A stretch of DNA of 32,947 nucleotides. It comes from Selaginella moellendorffii (lineage: Eukaryota; Streptophyta; Lycopodiopsida; Selaginellales; Selaginellaceae). The position numbers were made by a program, and so were the translations under genes. The DNA lies in NCBI RefSeq assembly GCF_000143415.4, contig NW_003314489.1, forward strand, positions 1 through 32,947, read 5' to 3'. Positions 20,336 through 29,659 of this stretch are shown here, one piece after another (the first letter of the stretch is position 1; each line of letters starts with the position of its first letter). Below the pieces are notes generated by a model. That model had not been told where the DNA came from, made no database searches, and worked only from the letters and a program-made list of their open reading frames with translations.

Positions 20336-21895
20336 ACTCTGCAGACAGCCTCACACATCACCTCCATGAGCTCAGTTTTGACATATGCGGGCTCTGCAAT
20401 TGCATCAAAGCTGATTTGAGACGACATAGCTTATGATGGCTCTCTTACCATTAAGCGAAGAAGTTTGCTTGGAGACATGACACCAAGGATCTTGGGAACC
20501 GTTTATAAACAAAATCTTATCTCGAATGATGGACAACATCAGGGATCTTGTTTCCCCTGTAGTAAAGGTTTGTGCTATCGACTTCTGGGAATGTGCCGTT
20601 CTCGAAGACGTTGGAGCGTAAATCCAAATGGTACCCGCCCTGCACAAGCATCAGGACATGGGATAAGATGATACCGCTTGTGCTTATGTACTTGACATTG
20701 ATGAGATCAGAGCGAATGCTATTGTTGGCAGGCGCCGCTTGAAAGTATGCCAATTCGGTGCACACTTGGTACCTATCACCTACATGCAGGCTATCAACAA
20801 AAACACAATCTCAACATTAGACTTACTCGAAAGATCTCCTGTAGCCAAGTTTTCTTTCAAGTGCTTTTGATCATAAATATTGAATCTCGCATTTATGTCC
20901 CTCCTTTTTATAGCCGACTCTTTTATCTATTCAAGCCGTGAAACTATAAAATAGCTGCTCACCTGGTAATATTCACGAAATGCTGCGAGATCGAAAAGAG
21001 CCTGCTTGGAAAATCAAGTTCTCTGTCGCATGAGATTTGAATGGCAAGCTTTGTTCATAGTATTGGTGTTCCAGAGAAACAATCGCAGCTCCTAATCTTT
21101 TCACTAGCACCTTGACACCGCAGGTAAGAAAAACGATCCAATTCAGTCGATGCTTTATTTCGTTAAAGTGGAACTTTTCATTATCCCACTTATGGTGTGT
21201 GGCCACATGCCATTTTTATAACAACAATAAAAAATTGAAGTTTTAGCTTTATAATTTATAAATTAAAAACTTTTCATATGATTTTGTGTTATAATATTGT
21301 GAAATATAAAAAATAAATTAAAAAACTGATAGAAATATTAATAAATATTAATTAAGTACTAGGAAATGGCATGTGGACACATGCTAATTAATGTCCCACT
21401 TTACTGAATAAGTTCCACTTTAACGAAATAAAGCATGTCGAGAAAAAATGCTTTTCTTACCGCACTGTAATCGTTTTGGATCCCTACACACGGTCCCTCA
21501 CCACACATCTTGAGCATCGAAGTAGTCAGTAAACTCATAGTAACGGTGAGCAAAAGTTCCATCGTCCTGCAAAGATCGAGCATGTAAAAATCCAATCTCT
21601 CAAAGGAAAAAGAAAGAAAACTTCTCACTTGAGTCGCGTAGTGATCCAGAGTCTGTGTGTACCAATGCACATCAGTCGTCAACAGCGCATCGCTGCGATG
21701 CAACGTCGCGTGGAATGAGACGCCGGCGCAAGAAAATGCAGCCGAGACACCAAATCTTCTCCATTTCGGCCTGACTCTCAAAATTCCTGGATCCAGAGAG
21801 AAATCTCGCGCTTCCAAATATTCATGATCCCGCCATTCCCAAATGATAAACCCGCAACCAAACCCTAACGAATTCAACTGAAATGAGGTCTTCAA
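20336..21895 (-). pseudogene. Peptidase family S28 (EDA2-like serine carboxypeptidase) pseudogene
   Basis: Exon pieces read in order on the minus strand. Near 21690-21629 is HWYTQTLDHYATQ. Exon 21566-21461 has HRYYEFTDYFDA then, after a frame break, CGEGPCVGIQNDYSA. Exon 21110-20963 has VKRLGAAIVSLEHQYY and PFKSHATENL, then, after a frame change, QALFDLAAFREYYQ. Segment 20779-20449 has QVCTELAYFQAAPANNSIRS, YHLDL, NLYYRGNKIP and, after a frame change, INGSQDPW with the catalytic-type Asp. The last exon, from 20393, has a degraded His region with a stop in place of an Arg. The middle of the protein, including the catalytic Ser motif, is missing. Several frameshifts, one stop and the large deletion make it a pseudogene. 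Splice signals are still visible (introns 21567-21628 and 20394-20448). A MITE sits in the intron between exons two and three. Confidence 0.85.
21151..21436. mobile_element. MITE with about 70-bp terminal inverted repeats
   Basis: The left end TGCTTTATTTCGTTAAAGTG and the right end, its reverse complement (ending at 21436), match perfectly for 25 bp and imperfectly for about 70 bp. GTCGA flanks both sides (21146-21150 and 21437-21441) as a likely target duplication. The interior is AT-rich and non-coding. Both arms carry the sub-terminal motif GTGTGGCCACATGCCAT or a variant. It is inserted in an intron of the S28 pseudogene. Confidence 0.82.
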
Positions 21896-22545
21896 GGCAA
21901 ACGGTCCAACTCAACCGGAATTACCATATAGCTCGTCCTGGAATAGCATTTAGCCAGAGCATTAGTTGAAACCCGCAACTCTAGATATGATGCAACCTTG
22001 TTCGGCTGCAACTCTAGCTCTATCTCCACGAAGACGCTCTGAGCATCCTCTAGAAATACTGTACATCTAAAGAAATGAAAGGAACTAACTCAACTGTGCC
22101 TTGAGCTGCTTGGTCTCCTGCCTCAAGTCGATGACCAAGCATTTGCTCGCAAGTGGCGTCCAGCTTTTTTTGTACACGTAGATGTGAAACTATGATCAAG
22201 AGTTTTGATCGTAACAATGAATGGAAAGAAAAAGAAATTAAAAATAGAAAAGAATGTAATTGAACATACAAATTACTTTTGAGCAAACCGTCAATCTAAC
22301 GAACTATAACATATTTAGAATTTATAAACATTCTGAAACAATATCTTGTTTAGGAAAAGTGGGAAAAATACCAAACTTTCCAAGCACTGATTTATTATAA
22401 ATAGTAAAAGCAATGCAACGACAAACAATGTTTTTTTCTTAGGAATTGCTGATAAAGATTGGAAGCAGTGAGTGCCAATTCATCCTCGACCCTGAGAGGT
22501 AGCAAAAGTGGCTCGTTCTTCTTCTGAAGTCTCATTTACCCTAGA
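21896..22545. other. Intergenic stretch with a possible coiled-coil coding remnant
   Basis: On the minus strand near 22180-22090, two adjacent frames read KKLDATCEQM and LVIDLRQETKQLKAQLS, which look like one heptad-rich coding piece broken by a frameshift. I do not recognise the family. The rest is AT-rich with no gene seen. Confidence 0.3.
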
Positions 22546-22800
22546 CTAATCATCAGCTGGTGTGATACAGTCATCTGGGATAAGGTGAAGCTTGACAACT
22601 TGGTTCACGTTTGAGAAACATTTTCTTTTCTTAAGCACTGCTTACTCTTGGCTTCTTTGCATGTAGATTGGACATAATGTTGTGATAGGATGCAACTGTA
22701 TGATTTGTGGACAAGTTGGAATTGCTGGATCTTGCACATAAGTATGAGATCTTTCTCTTTTTCCTTCACTGCAGACTAGGTGATATGTAGTGCATTCGCT
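22546..22800 (+). pseudogene. LpxD (UDP-3-O-acylglucosamine N-acyltransferase) remnant
   Basis: Exon to 22608 reads WCDTVIWDKVKLDNLVH. After a 58-nt GT-AG intron (22609-22666) the next reads IGHNVVIG, then CMICGQVGIAGS, then stops at 22739-22741. This is the left-handed beta-helix hexapeptide region of LpxD around the conserved histidine (IGHNVVIG), which in plants belongs to a mitochondrial lipid-A-like pathway. A decayed continuation resembling GDYVV follows at about 22783. There is no N-terminal domain and there are indels, so it is a fragment, not a gene. Confidence 0.75.
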
Positions 22801-22876
22801 CTGCCAAGTTTCCAACTGCATACACTGCTAGCAAAGTCATTCAAGCGATCTTGTCTCTCGTTGCGATCTCTTCCAG

Positions 22877-23080
22877 AACATGCCCCACAGCGACTTCTAC
22901 TGTAAATGCGGGAGCGTCGAGGTCGCCGAGCTTGTGTTTGAGAGCTCCATTGCGTCTCCCAACACTGTGGCATGGAATACTTTGATTGCAGGACATGGCG
23001 CTCGAGGAGACGCCATCGCTGCGTTCCAAGCATTTCGGAGCATGCGAGTAGGAAAAGATGCACTTGAGAAAAAACTTTGA
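22877..23080 (+). pseudogene. PPR protein fragment, plus strand
   Basis: Reads YCKCGSVEVAELVFESS, then NTVAWNTLIAGHGARGD and AIAAFQAFRSM, one to two PPR motifs of the plant organelle RNA-binding family. The usual residues before YCKCGS are missing (HSDFYCKCGS), pointing to a deletion. The frame stops at 23078-23080. Confidence 0.65.
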
Positions 23081-23382
23081 TGTATATTTGAGGATTCGCG
23101 CCAAACAATCTTTGAAGGGGTGATCCCTGTTGGAGTCTTGAGAGCCTTGGTTTTGCGGCTACCAGCGAGTTTACACAGTCACCGAGCTCGAGAGCAAGCT
23201 TGGTGTTGTCAACAAGCTCTCGCCAAGCTCTCACATTGGATGTTTGCCACAAAGGTTTCGCAGAGCCACCACCGATTGCTGCCATTGTATCAGAGAGGTA
23301 GCTCCACTTTTCGCTGTGATTCGGACCTGGAGAAAAGAAAGTGATGGAAAGATTGACAACATCAGGAAGCAGGAAGCGATTT
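23081..23382. other. Stretch between PPR fragments, no gene recognised
   Basis: A minus-strand frame is open through 22776-23402, but it also covers the antisense of the plus-strand PPR fragment and shows no motif. I see no supported gene. Confidence 0.4.
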
Positions 23383-24352
23383 CTATGTGGTCCGCAACAC
23401 AAGCAGGGAAATCCCCACAGAACTCCCTTCCAGTCCCTGCCGGAGAATCTGTGCGTGGAAGAGCTTCCCGAGCTTCAAATCTCCCAGGTTCCTGCAAACT
23501 GGCAACAACGCAAGAAAGGTTTGAGAGTTTAGAGCAACTTCCAGGGCTGCATAGCATTCCAACGCAAGCTCGTCCTCGCCAATGTAAACACATCCAAACA
23601 GGAAAGAGTTCCACAAAACTATGTCGCGATCTAAGATTTTATCAAATACCCTGCGAGCGTCCATGATCAAGCTTCCACACTTGGCATACATATCAACCAG
23701 ACTGCCGGATCTCTCTCCAGGCCAAGCTGCGAGATCCACGAGTGGATTTTCATTGCTTTCTCGAGAGATTCTACGTCTAAATCCCATTTTCTTCTCTGTG
23801 ATTACGCTACAAGCCTTGATAGCGGCGAGACAAGCTAAACGATCGGGTTTAAATCGTTGTTCTTGCATGGAAGAGAAGAGAAGGAAAGCTTCGTCTCCAT
23901 CTCGGCTCTCGTGAGCATAGCCTGTGATGATCGATGTCCAGGAAACGATGTCGTGCTGCTCCATCGAATCAAACACCCTGCGAGCATCTTCTAGACTTTC
24001 ACAGTTGCCATACAAGTCCACCATCGCGTTTGCCAAGTGTATGTCTCCTCGCCTCCAACTTGAAGCCGCGAGAGCTTGATGCGTGAGAGTGAATCGCCAA
24101 AGCTCGTTCCAAGCTCTTAATCTTCACAGCCAACGACGCATCAATCTCCTCTCGCGCAGCCAGACTAGAGCAAGTTTTGATAGCTGCGAGAAAACTCGAG
24201 CAATCTGGATTGATCATAGCAGCTTCCATCTGGGAGAAGAGCTCGAGAGCCAAATCTTCCTGCCGGTTTTGAGCGTATCCCAGAACCAATACCGTCCAGG
24301 AGACAACGTCGTGGTTCTCAATCCCATCGCCGAGAGTTTCTCATGCTTCCAC
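23383..24352 (-). pseudogene. PPR protein pseudogene (PLS type)
   Basis: Starting near 24350, frames read ENHDVVSWTVLVLGYAQN, then LELFSQMEAAMINPDCSSF. After a frameshift near 24050 they continue LANAMVDLYGNCESLEDARR, VSWTSIITGYAHE and LVDMYAKCGSL, and end at 23383 after GKLFHAQILRQGLEG. These are successive PPR motifs with the spacing of PLS-class RNA-binding proteins sent to plastids or mitochondria (family knowledge). The 5' end has a stop or frame break in the KCGSM segment, there is one clear internal frameshift, and the 3' end stops in mid-repeat with no E or DYW domain. Confidence 0.8.
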
Positions 24353-24456
24353 ACTTGGCATTCCAGGAAATGTTCACTTAAACATGATACCTTTAAAATA
24401 AAAGATGCTTAAACTAAGATTCTGCCTTTACAAACAAGCCCTAGTGCTCATTCGAG

Positions 24457-25407
24457 ATGGTTAAGCGCGAGCGCGAGCGCGAGCATAGTTTAGACAATTA
24501 TATGCACAAAAAACTTAGGCAAGGGATGGATTACCACACGGTCCTGGATGAGAAACTCTGTGAGGAACACCCAGCGCTGGTAGAGAAATATAAACTAGAG
24601 AAATCGATTGGGGGTGGAGGGCAATCGACGGTGTACAAGGCATTCCGAAGGAGTGATGGGAAGGTTTTTGCGATCAAGACGGTCCATGGGCCCGATGGGC
24701 TGTTTGAAGCTCGGCTGATGGCTATGCTAGAGGTGTCACTCAAGGGTCTCGATGAGCAGGGGCTCGTCCACTTCGAGCAGCTCATACGAGAAGAGCCCAA
24801 TCAGTACGGGGAGGTGTACCACCTTGTTCTTGAGCTGTGCAATTGCAGCCTTCACGACCGGATCAAGTACAAGGGGCAGCTTGATGAGGAAGAATCTGCA
24901 AAGATCGTCATAGCTCTCGCCAAGACGCTAAAGAGGGTTCATGACAATGAGATCATCCACTGCGACCTGAAGCCCGCGAATGTTTTGCTGAAGTACCCGC
25001 GGCCTGGGATGTTCTATGTCCCAAAGGTGTCCGACTTTGGGATGGCTTGCTGGATGGAGGATCCGTGGAACGAGTGTGGGGCTGGGACGTGGGATTATAT
25101 GTCCCCCGAAGCGATGCTCGATGGGTGCTATATCACCGCCAGCGATGTGTGGGGCTTAGGGATGCTGCTTTACACTTGTCTCACGGCAATTTGTCCGTTC
25201 CCAAATATGGATGTGGAGGTGGTATTTAAGAATGCACGCAAGCGAGATCGAAGTTTAAGGAACCTCCATCACAATTCTATGGATTGGGATAGCATTCCAT
25301 CCCTTTCTGCAAGGCAGCTTATCCAAGGCATGACGGAATTGGATCCCGGAAGGAGGTTTACTTTGGAAAAGGTCCTCGAACATGAGTGGATAAAGAAATA
25401 TTTATAA
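24457..25407 (+). CDS. Serine/threonine protein kinase, single exon, intact
   Basis: ATG 24457 to TAA 25405-25407, 316 residues, no intron. Residues 1-44 hold a short Arg-Glu run (from a GCGAGC repeat) and a basic helix. The kinase domain spans about 45-316: Gly-rich loop GGGGQSTVY (52-60), catalytic Lys74 (FAIKT), catalytic loop HCDLKPANVLL with Asp170, DFG at 193-195, SPE at 216-218 closing the activation segment (preceding GTWDYM), and DVWGLGMLLY in the F helix. All catalytic residues are present, so it should transfer phosphate from ATP to Ser/Thr. There is no transmembrane segment, no EF hand and no signal peptide, so a soluble kinase is likely. I cannot assign a subfamily. It lies 105 bp from, and divergent to, the PPR pseudogene. 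Confidence 0.9.
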   Translation: MVKREREREHSLDNYMHKKLRQGMDYHTVLDEKLCEEHPALVEKYKLEKSIGGGGQSTVYKAFRRSDGKVFAIKTVHGPDGLFEARLMAMLEVSLKGLDEQGLVHFEQLIREEPNQYGEVYHLVLELCNCSLHDRIKYKGQLDEEESAKIVIALAKTLKRVHDNEIIHCDLKPANVLLKYPRPGMFYVPKVSDFGMACWMEDPWNECGAGTWDYMSPEAMLDGCYITASDVWGLGMLLYTCLTAICPFPNMDVEVVFKNARKRDRSLRNLHHNSMDWDSIPSLSARQLIQGMTELDPGRRFTLEKVLEHEWIKKYL

Positions 25408-25811
25408 AAATAATGTTGCTCTTACATAAGGACCATGTAAATCTGCTAATGTGTGAATTAAAAAAAATATAAAAGATTGCTCTTACAGATTCTTTTTCTG
25501 AGGAGGAGCCGCACAAAAAGCCTTGATGATGGTCCACCCTCAGCGGGATATCAACTGCTCTGCAGGATCAGGCCGGTCCCCCACTTCCATTGAAAAGGAG
25601 AGAGCTCTTTTGTTTCATCTTGGCAATAGGAGATGAAGCATGGGCTGCTCCAGACGCTTCAATCCAGCAAAGTCTGCAAGGATTTTGGAGCACCACCAGC
25701 TTGCTGCTCTGAACTGCAGTTTTGTGTGTTGCATTTCTTGTCAGTTCCAAGGAGAGAGGTCCAACTTGAAAGCTTTGATGTAATCTTGTAATAAATTGCT
25801 ACATGTTGCAT
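25408..25811. other. Intergenic, 3' flank of the kinase gene
   Basis: No supported gene. The first part is AT-rich and may hold the kinase 3' UTR; a less AT-rich stretch at 25500-25760 shows only a 60-codon chance ORF. Confidence 0.4.
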
Positions 25812-26046
25812 CGCTTGGTTTTTTTAATAATCAAATAAAGTTTATAATTATAAGCATGTTTGTAATTTATAAATATAAGATTAATCTTATTGCATATCAA
25901 CCATTAGATGATAGAATAAAAAATAATATACTAGAAAGAGTTTAAGAAAGTTTAAAAATTATAGACATGTTTATAAATTATAAATACAAAATTAATCTAT
26001 ATGAGTAACAACCGTTAGATGATAGAATATCCTAGAATATCCAAGC
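25812..26046. repeat. AT-rich MITE-like repeat, copy B
   Basis: Shares the internal organisation of 19695-19943: TTTATAATTAT, then GTAATTTATAAATA, then TTGCATATCAACCATTAGAT, then a second unit ending GTTAGATGATAGAATA. The ends form only a 6-bp inverted pair, GCTTGG and CCAAGC. More diverged than copy A. Confidence 0.55.
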
Positions 26047-27528
26047 ATTTTCTAGGTATATCCATTACCATCTAAAACCAAAAATTGTAATATAATTTAT
26101 GATACTGACCCATCCAAAATTTTTTTTATATAAGTTTATTCTATAGTTTACTCAAAACCTCTTGTTAACAACAAGGTCAAAATATGGAGATATCGAGCTC
26201 AACTGCACCCTCATCAATTAATCAGTAGTTCCATCACAATTAGAATGAAGGATCATTAGCGTAAGCCATGGAGAATGAAAAAGAAATGTGATTTGTGTAA
26301 GAAACACTGTTTAATAATTAGAAACAGCCACCATCAGAATTTGCAACAGTAGCAACCAGAAATAAGGGTGTAAAAAAGACCTTTATTTGTCACCCTGGGA
26401 AACGAGTGAGAGAAGGAGAAACCGAGTGAGAAAGCATGGTCATGGTGTCACCGACTAGAATCTCCTAACATGAGACCAAGGAATTGGAGTCTGTTGCAAT
26501 GCCCCGAAACGGACACACAATGTTTTGTTCCAGTTATTGTCATGTGACAATAACTGTCACATCGAAAACCGTGTGGGAAAACATGGCGGCCCTCCTGCCA
26601 AGATCTAGGCTGAGATTCAGCTACAATGCGGGGAAGCTTGGCTATAAACCTTCTCTTGGAGAACTGCTAGACTGTCAAACAAATTTCTCTCAGAGATGTT
26701 ACAAACACTCCAGGATGAACTACTATTCACATCACTGATTATTTCTGCTCGAAAATGAGTTTTTCTGTTTCAGGTGTCATTGTTCCTAAGGAAGAAAGGT
26801 GATCAGTCAATGCAGAAAATCGATTTATGTCTGCTTGGAAGCTTTTTTCTGTTCGAGCTCGCTCCACATTGGCACCTGTGGAAGGGTGAAACTAGGAGAT
26901 GAAAACAGACATTAATCACAAAATACCTGCAAATGCTTGAGCATCCTTTTATCGCTTTGCCTGACATATAGAAGCATGCATGCCTTCCAGCTCAAAATGG
27001 TCAGAAATGTAAATGCAGCTTAAGTCTTAAGAAGCATTTCACACCAAGGACATAAGAAACTTATTTTCGTGCTCAATGAAATTATGCCCAGCCAGTTTTT
27101 TGGTTTTTTACTGGTAAATAAAAAGCCCTGATTAATAAGCACAAGATCTGGATTGGACTTTGGAAATCAACAATCGGCTGCAAGAGTTCGGCTGCAAGTG
27201 GCACGAAGCACACGCGATCCAGATCATCCAAGGCCTAGACTAATGCAATATGAACTTAAAGCATAGCATGGGGAAACTCTCATGACTCGGAGCGGTGGCA
27301 AAAGGGACTCTTTTGTATTTGGCAGAAAGCCTGCGCAAGAAAGTGAGTAGTGACAAGACGAGAAAAAGCACATAATACCTTTAGAAAGTGGAGTCTGCAA
27401 ACACTCCGGCAAAGGTCTCTCTCGATCGAGCATCTTTACTTCCAAGATTTTTGGAAGTTCTATAGCTCGGGCTAGACTGTGTAGGCTTCGGGGTTTTCCT
27501 TTGAGAAAACAATCTGTAACATGACATC
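26047..27528. other. Intergenic stretch with a perfect palindrome
   Basis: No supported gene. At 26532-26555 there is a 24-bp palindrome with 11-bp arms (AGTTATTGTCA and its complement) around TG. An 84-codon plus-strand ORF over 26484-26738 covers it but shows no motif. Around 27175-27200 TCGGCTGCAAG occurs twice. Confidence 0.4.
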
Positions 27529-27669
27529 CTAGGAAGGATAATCTAAACAATACCAGGCTTCTTTCCAGAGACCGATCTTAAGCTTCGTGTATCGTTTCCA
27601 GTCTTCAGTCTCCTTGAATCCGACTGGGAGACCTGTCAAGTCAAGAGGAGATCTTAAACGATGGAGCAT
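27529..27669 (-). CDS. Short conserved-looking ORF behind a telo-box, function unknown
   Basis: ATG at 27669, 46 codons to TAG 27529-27531, starting MLHRLRSPLDLTGLPVGF and containing ETEDWKRYTKLKIGLWKEAW. It is rich in Trp, Lys and Arg, like many small mitochondrial or ribosomal proteins. A splice donor is possible at GCCTG/GTATTG near 27548, with an acceptor GCGCAG near 27332, which would give a longer C-terminus. Upstream, AACCCTAA at 27706-27713 is a plant telo-box, common in promoters of ribosomal and mitochondrial protein genes. I do not recognise the family. Confidence 0.4.
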   Translation of the reverse strand: MLHRLRSPLDLTGLPVGFKETEDWKRYTKLKIGLWKEAWYCLDYPS

Positions 27670-27705
27670 AGATAGAGTTGGAGAGAATATCAGCAATCTA
27701 GCAAG

Positions 27706-27713
27706 AACCCTAA
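27706..27713 (-). promoter_or_regulatory. Telo-box (AACCCTAA)
   Basis: Sits 37-44 bp upstream of the ATG of the short ORF at 27669 (minus strand), the usual place for this plant promoter or leader element. It also lies 45 bp past the stop of the PPR gene, so chance cannot be excluded. Confidence 0.4.
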
Positions 27714-27758
27714 ATCCAACGGCGTAAATTCAAAGAGCTCCCGCCAATAGATATGATC

Positions 27759-29347
27759 TTAGCTCTCATAAACATGAGCCATCAACAAGTACGCTGACGA
27801 TTTCACCCTCACATCCATTCCAACCAACGCATCAAATGCTTCACTTCCAACTCTCGTGTTCTTCCACTTCCTACAAGCGCTCAAGATCGTCATCCAGGTC
27901 ACGACACCCGCTTGGAAAGGCATCGATCTCACAATCTCCAGCGCCTCCTCCAGATGGTTTGCTCGCCCCCTATCAATCATGCAGTGGTAGTGCTCAATCC
28001 CATACTTCTCTCTTTCGGTCCAAACAATCGTTTCCCTCGCTCCACAAGCCCGGCATGGCTACATGCGGCTAGCACACACAGCAGGGTCACACCTCCCGGC
28101 CTCATGCCAGTGTCCACCATCGCCTGGAACGTCACAAACACGAACTTCACGTCATCTTGGCGGCCATAGCCGGACACTAGAGCCGTCCATGCAACCACGT
28201 CCCGCGCGGCAACCATGGAACCATCAAAGACACGCTGAGCGTCGGCCATGGTAGCACACTTCCCATAGAAGTCGATCAAACCGGTGACCACGATGGTATC
28301 ACCCTCCAGTGCATGCCGGCAAATCTCGCCATGGAGACGTCGCCCAGCTTTGCTCGAGGCGATGGATCCGCACGCCTTGAGTGCTGCCACGAGCGTCCAC
28401 TGGTCGGGCTCCACTCCCTCGTCCACCATCGCGAAGAACACCACCAGGGAGCTCTCGCCATTGCCATTCTCGGCGTAGCCGGAGACGAGCCCCGTCCATG
28501 ACACTACATCGTGGCTCTCCATTTGATCGAAGGCCCTGTGCGAATCCTCCATGCTTCCAGCTCGCGAGTACATATCGATCAGGCTGCTGGCCACTAAAAG
28601 ATCTCGATCACACCCGGCTTCCGTAGCTCGAGCATGAACAGCCATGCCTTTCTCCAGGCTTTCGATCTTCACAGCTCTTCCATCAAAGTCCCTGGCTTCT
28701 TCTCGCGATGCCAAGTGATTGCAAGCCTTCACAGCAGCAAGGTAGCTCAAGCTATTTGCCACAACGCGTGGTTCTTCCCTGTGCGTGGCCGCGAGTAGCT
28801 CGAGCGCCATAGCCTCGCCATCATTCTCGGCATAGCCCAGCATGATCGTGTTGTACGAGACCACGTCCCGTGTAAGCATTGCATCAAAAACTCGCCGGGA
28901 ATCCACCATAGTTCCACACTTCGCATACATGTCGATCAAAGTGTTCCCCACGAAAACGTCCCTGGAATCGCAGCCACTGTTCACAGCTGCGAGGCGATGG
29001 ATCACCATTCCAGTGGTGAGAGTGCGAAACTTTATCACACTTCCGCCTTGCTCCTCCTCGGCAAGGCTGCTGCAAGCCTTGATCACTGCCACGAAAGTCC
29101 AAGCGTTTGCATGGTATCCCTGGTGAACCATGCACAAGAAGAGCTCCACCGCCACCTTGTTCTCGCCATTGTCACCATAGCCGAGTATCAACGCTGTCCA
29201 CGAGACAATGTCGTGGCTGGCAAAGCGCTTGAAGATCCTCCTTGCATCCTCCATACTCCCACACTTCATATACAAATCCACAAGTCCGTAAGCCATGAAA
29301 GCATCCGACTCAAATCCACTCTTGCGAGCTTCGTGATGAACAGCCAT
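27759..29347 (-). pseudogene. PPR protein gene with one frameshift (PLS type, E-like end)
   Basis: From ATG 29347 a 456-codon frame carries a long PPR array: LVDLYMKCGSMEDARRIF, VSWTALILGYGDNGE, IDMYAKCGTMVDSRRVF, LIDMYSRAGSMEDSHRAF, VVSWTGLVSGYAENGNG, LIDFYGKCATMADAQRVF and VLAACSHAGLVERG. A frameshift near 28010 ends this frame at 27977; the neighbouring frame continues with HYHCMIDRGRA, LEEALEIVRSMPF and TWMTILSACRKWKN, which is the start of the E domain, and stops at 27759 (MAHVYES). There is no E+ or DYW domain. Upstream of the ATG an in-frame TGA is followed by LTR sequence from 29367, so the natural 5' end is lost. PPR proteins of this class bind organelle RNA. The frameshift could be a sequencing error. 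Confidence 0.82.
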
Positions 29348-29366
29348 GACGGTCTCAAGAGCTCAC

Positions 29367-29423
29367 GGCTTTAAATCCCACAGGCCATGGAATATTTTTA
29401 GAATATTTTTGTGGTTTGTGTCA
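29367..29423 (-). repeat. Truncated 3' LTR of the decayed gypsy element
   Basis: Shares TGACAC-AACCACA, AATATTC, AATATTCCATGGC and GTGGGATTTAA with 32558-32500. Homology stops at 29367, where PPR-related sequence begins, so half of the LTR is missing. Confidence 0.75.
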
Positions 29424-29439
29424 TTCTCCCTTCCCTCAT
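29424..29439 (-). other. Polypurine tract of the decayed gypsy element
   Basis: Minus strand ATGAGGGAAGGGAGAA directly before TGACAC of the 3' LTR, a typical plus-strand primer. Confidence 0.78.
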
Positions 29440-29659
29440 GACCCAACCATATATGGCAACTTCGAGAAGCTAAATGAGCCTCACATAGGCAATATGGCCA
29501 TGGAGAAAAGATGTGCAAACAGCAACACCAACGTCGCGACAAATGGTCACGAAAGAAAGAAAGAAATACAGCTTTCTCACATGACAATATGGTCATGGAA
29601 ACAAAAGAATAAGAATAGAACAAATGGCTCAAAGCATATAACAATATAGCTATAGAACT

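Noticed and set aside
22776-23402. 208-codon minus-strand ORF
   Set aside because: No domain visible and partly antisense to a clear PPR motif on the plus strand.
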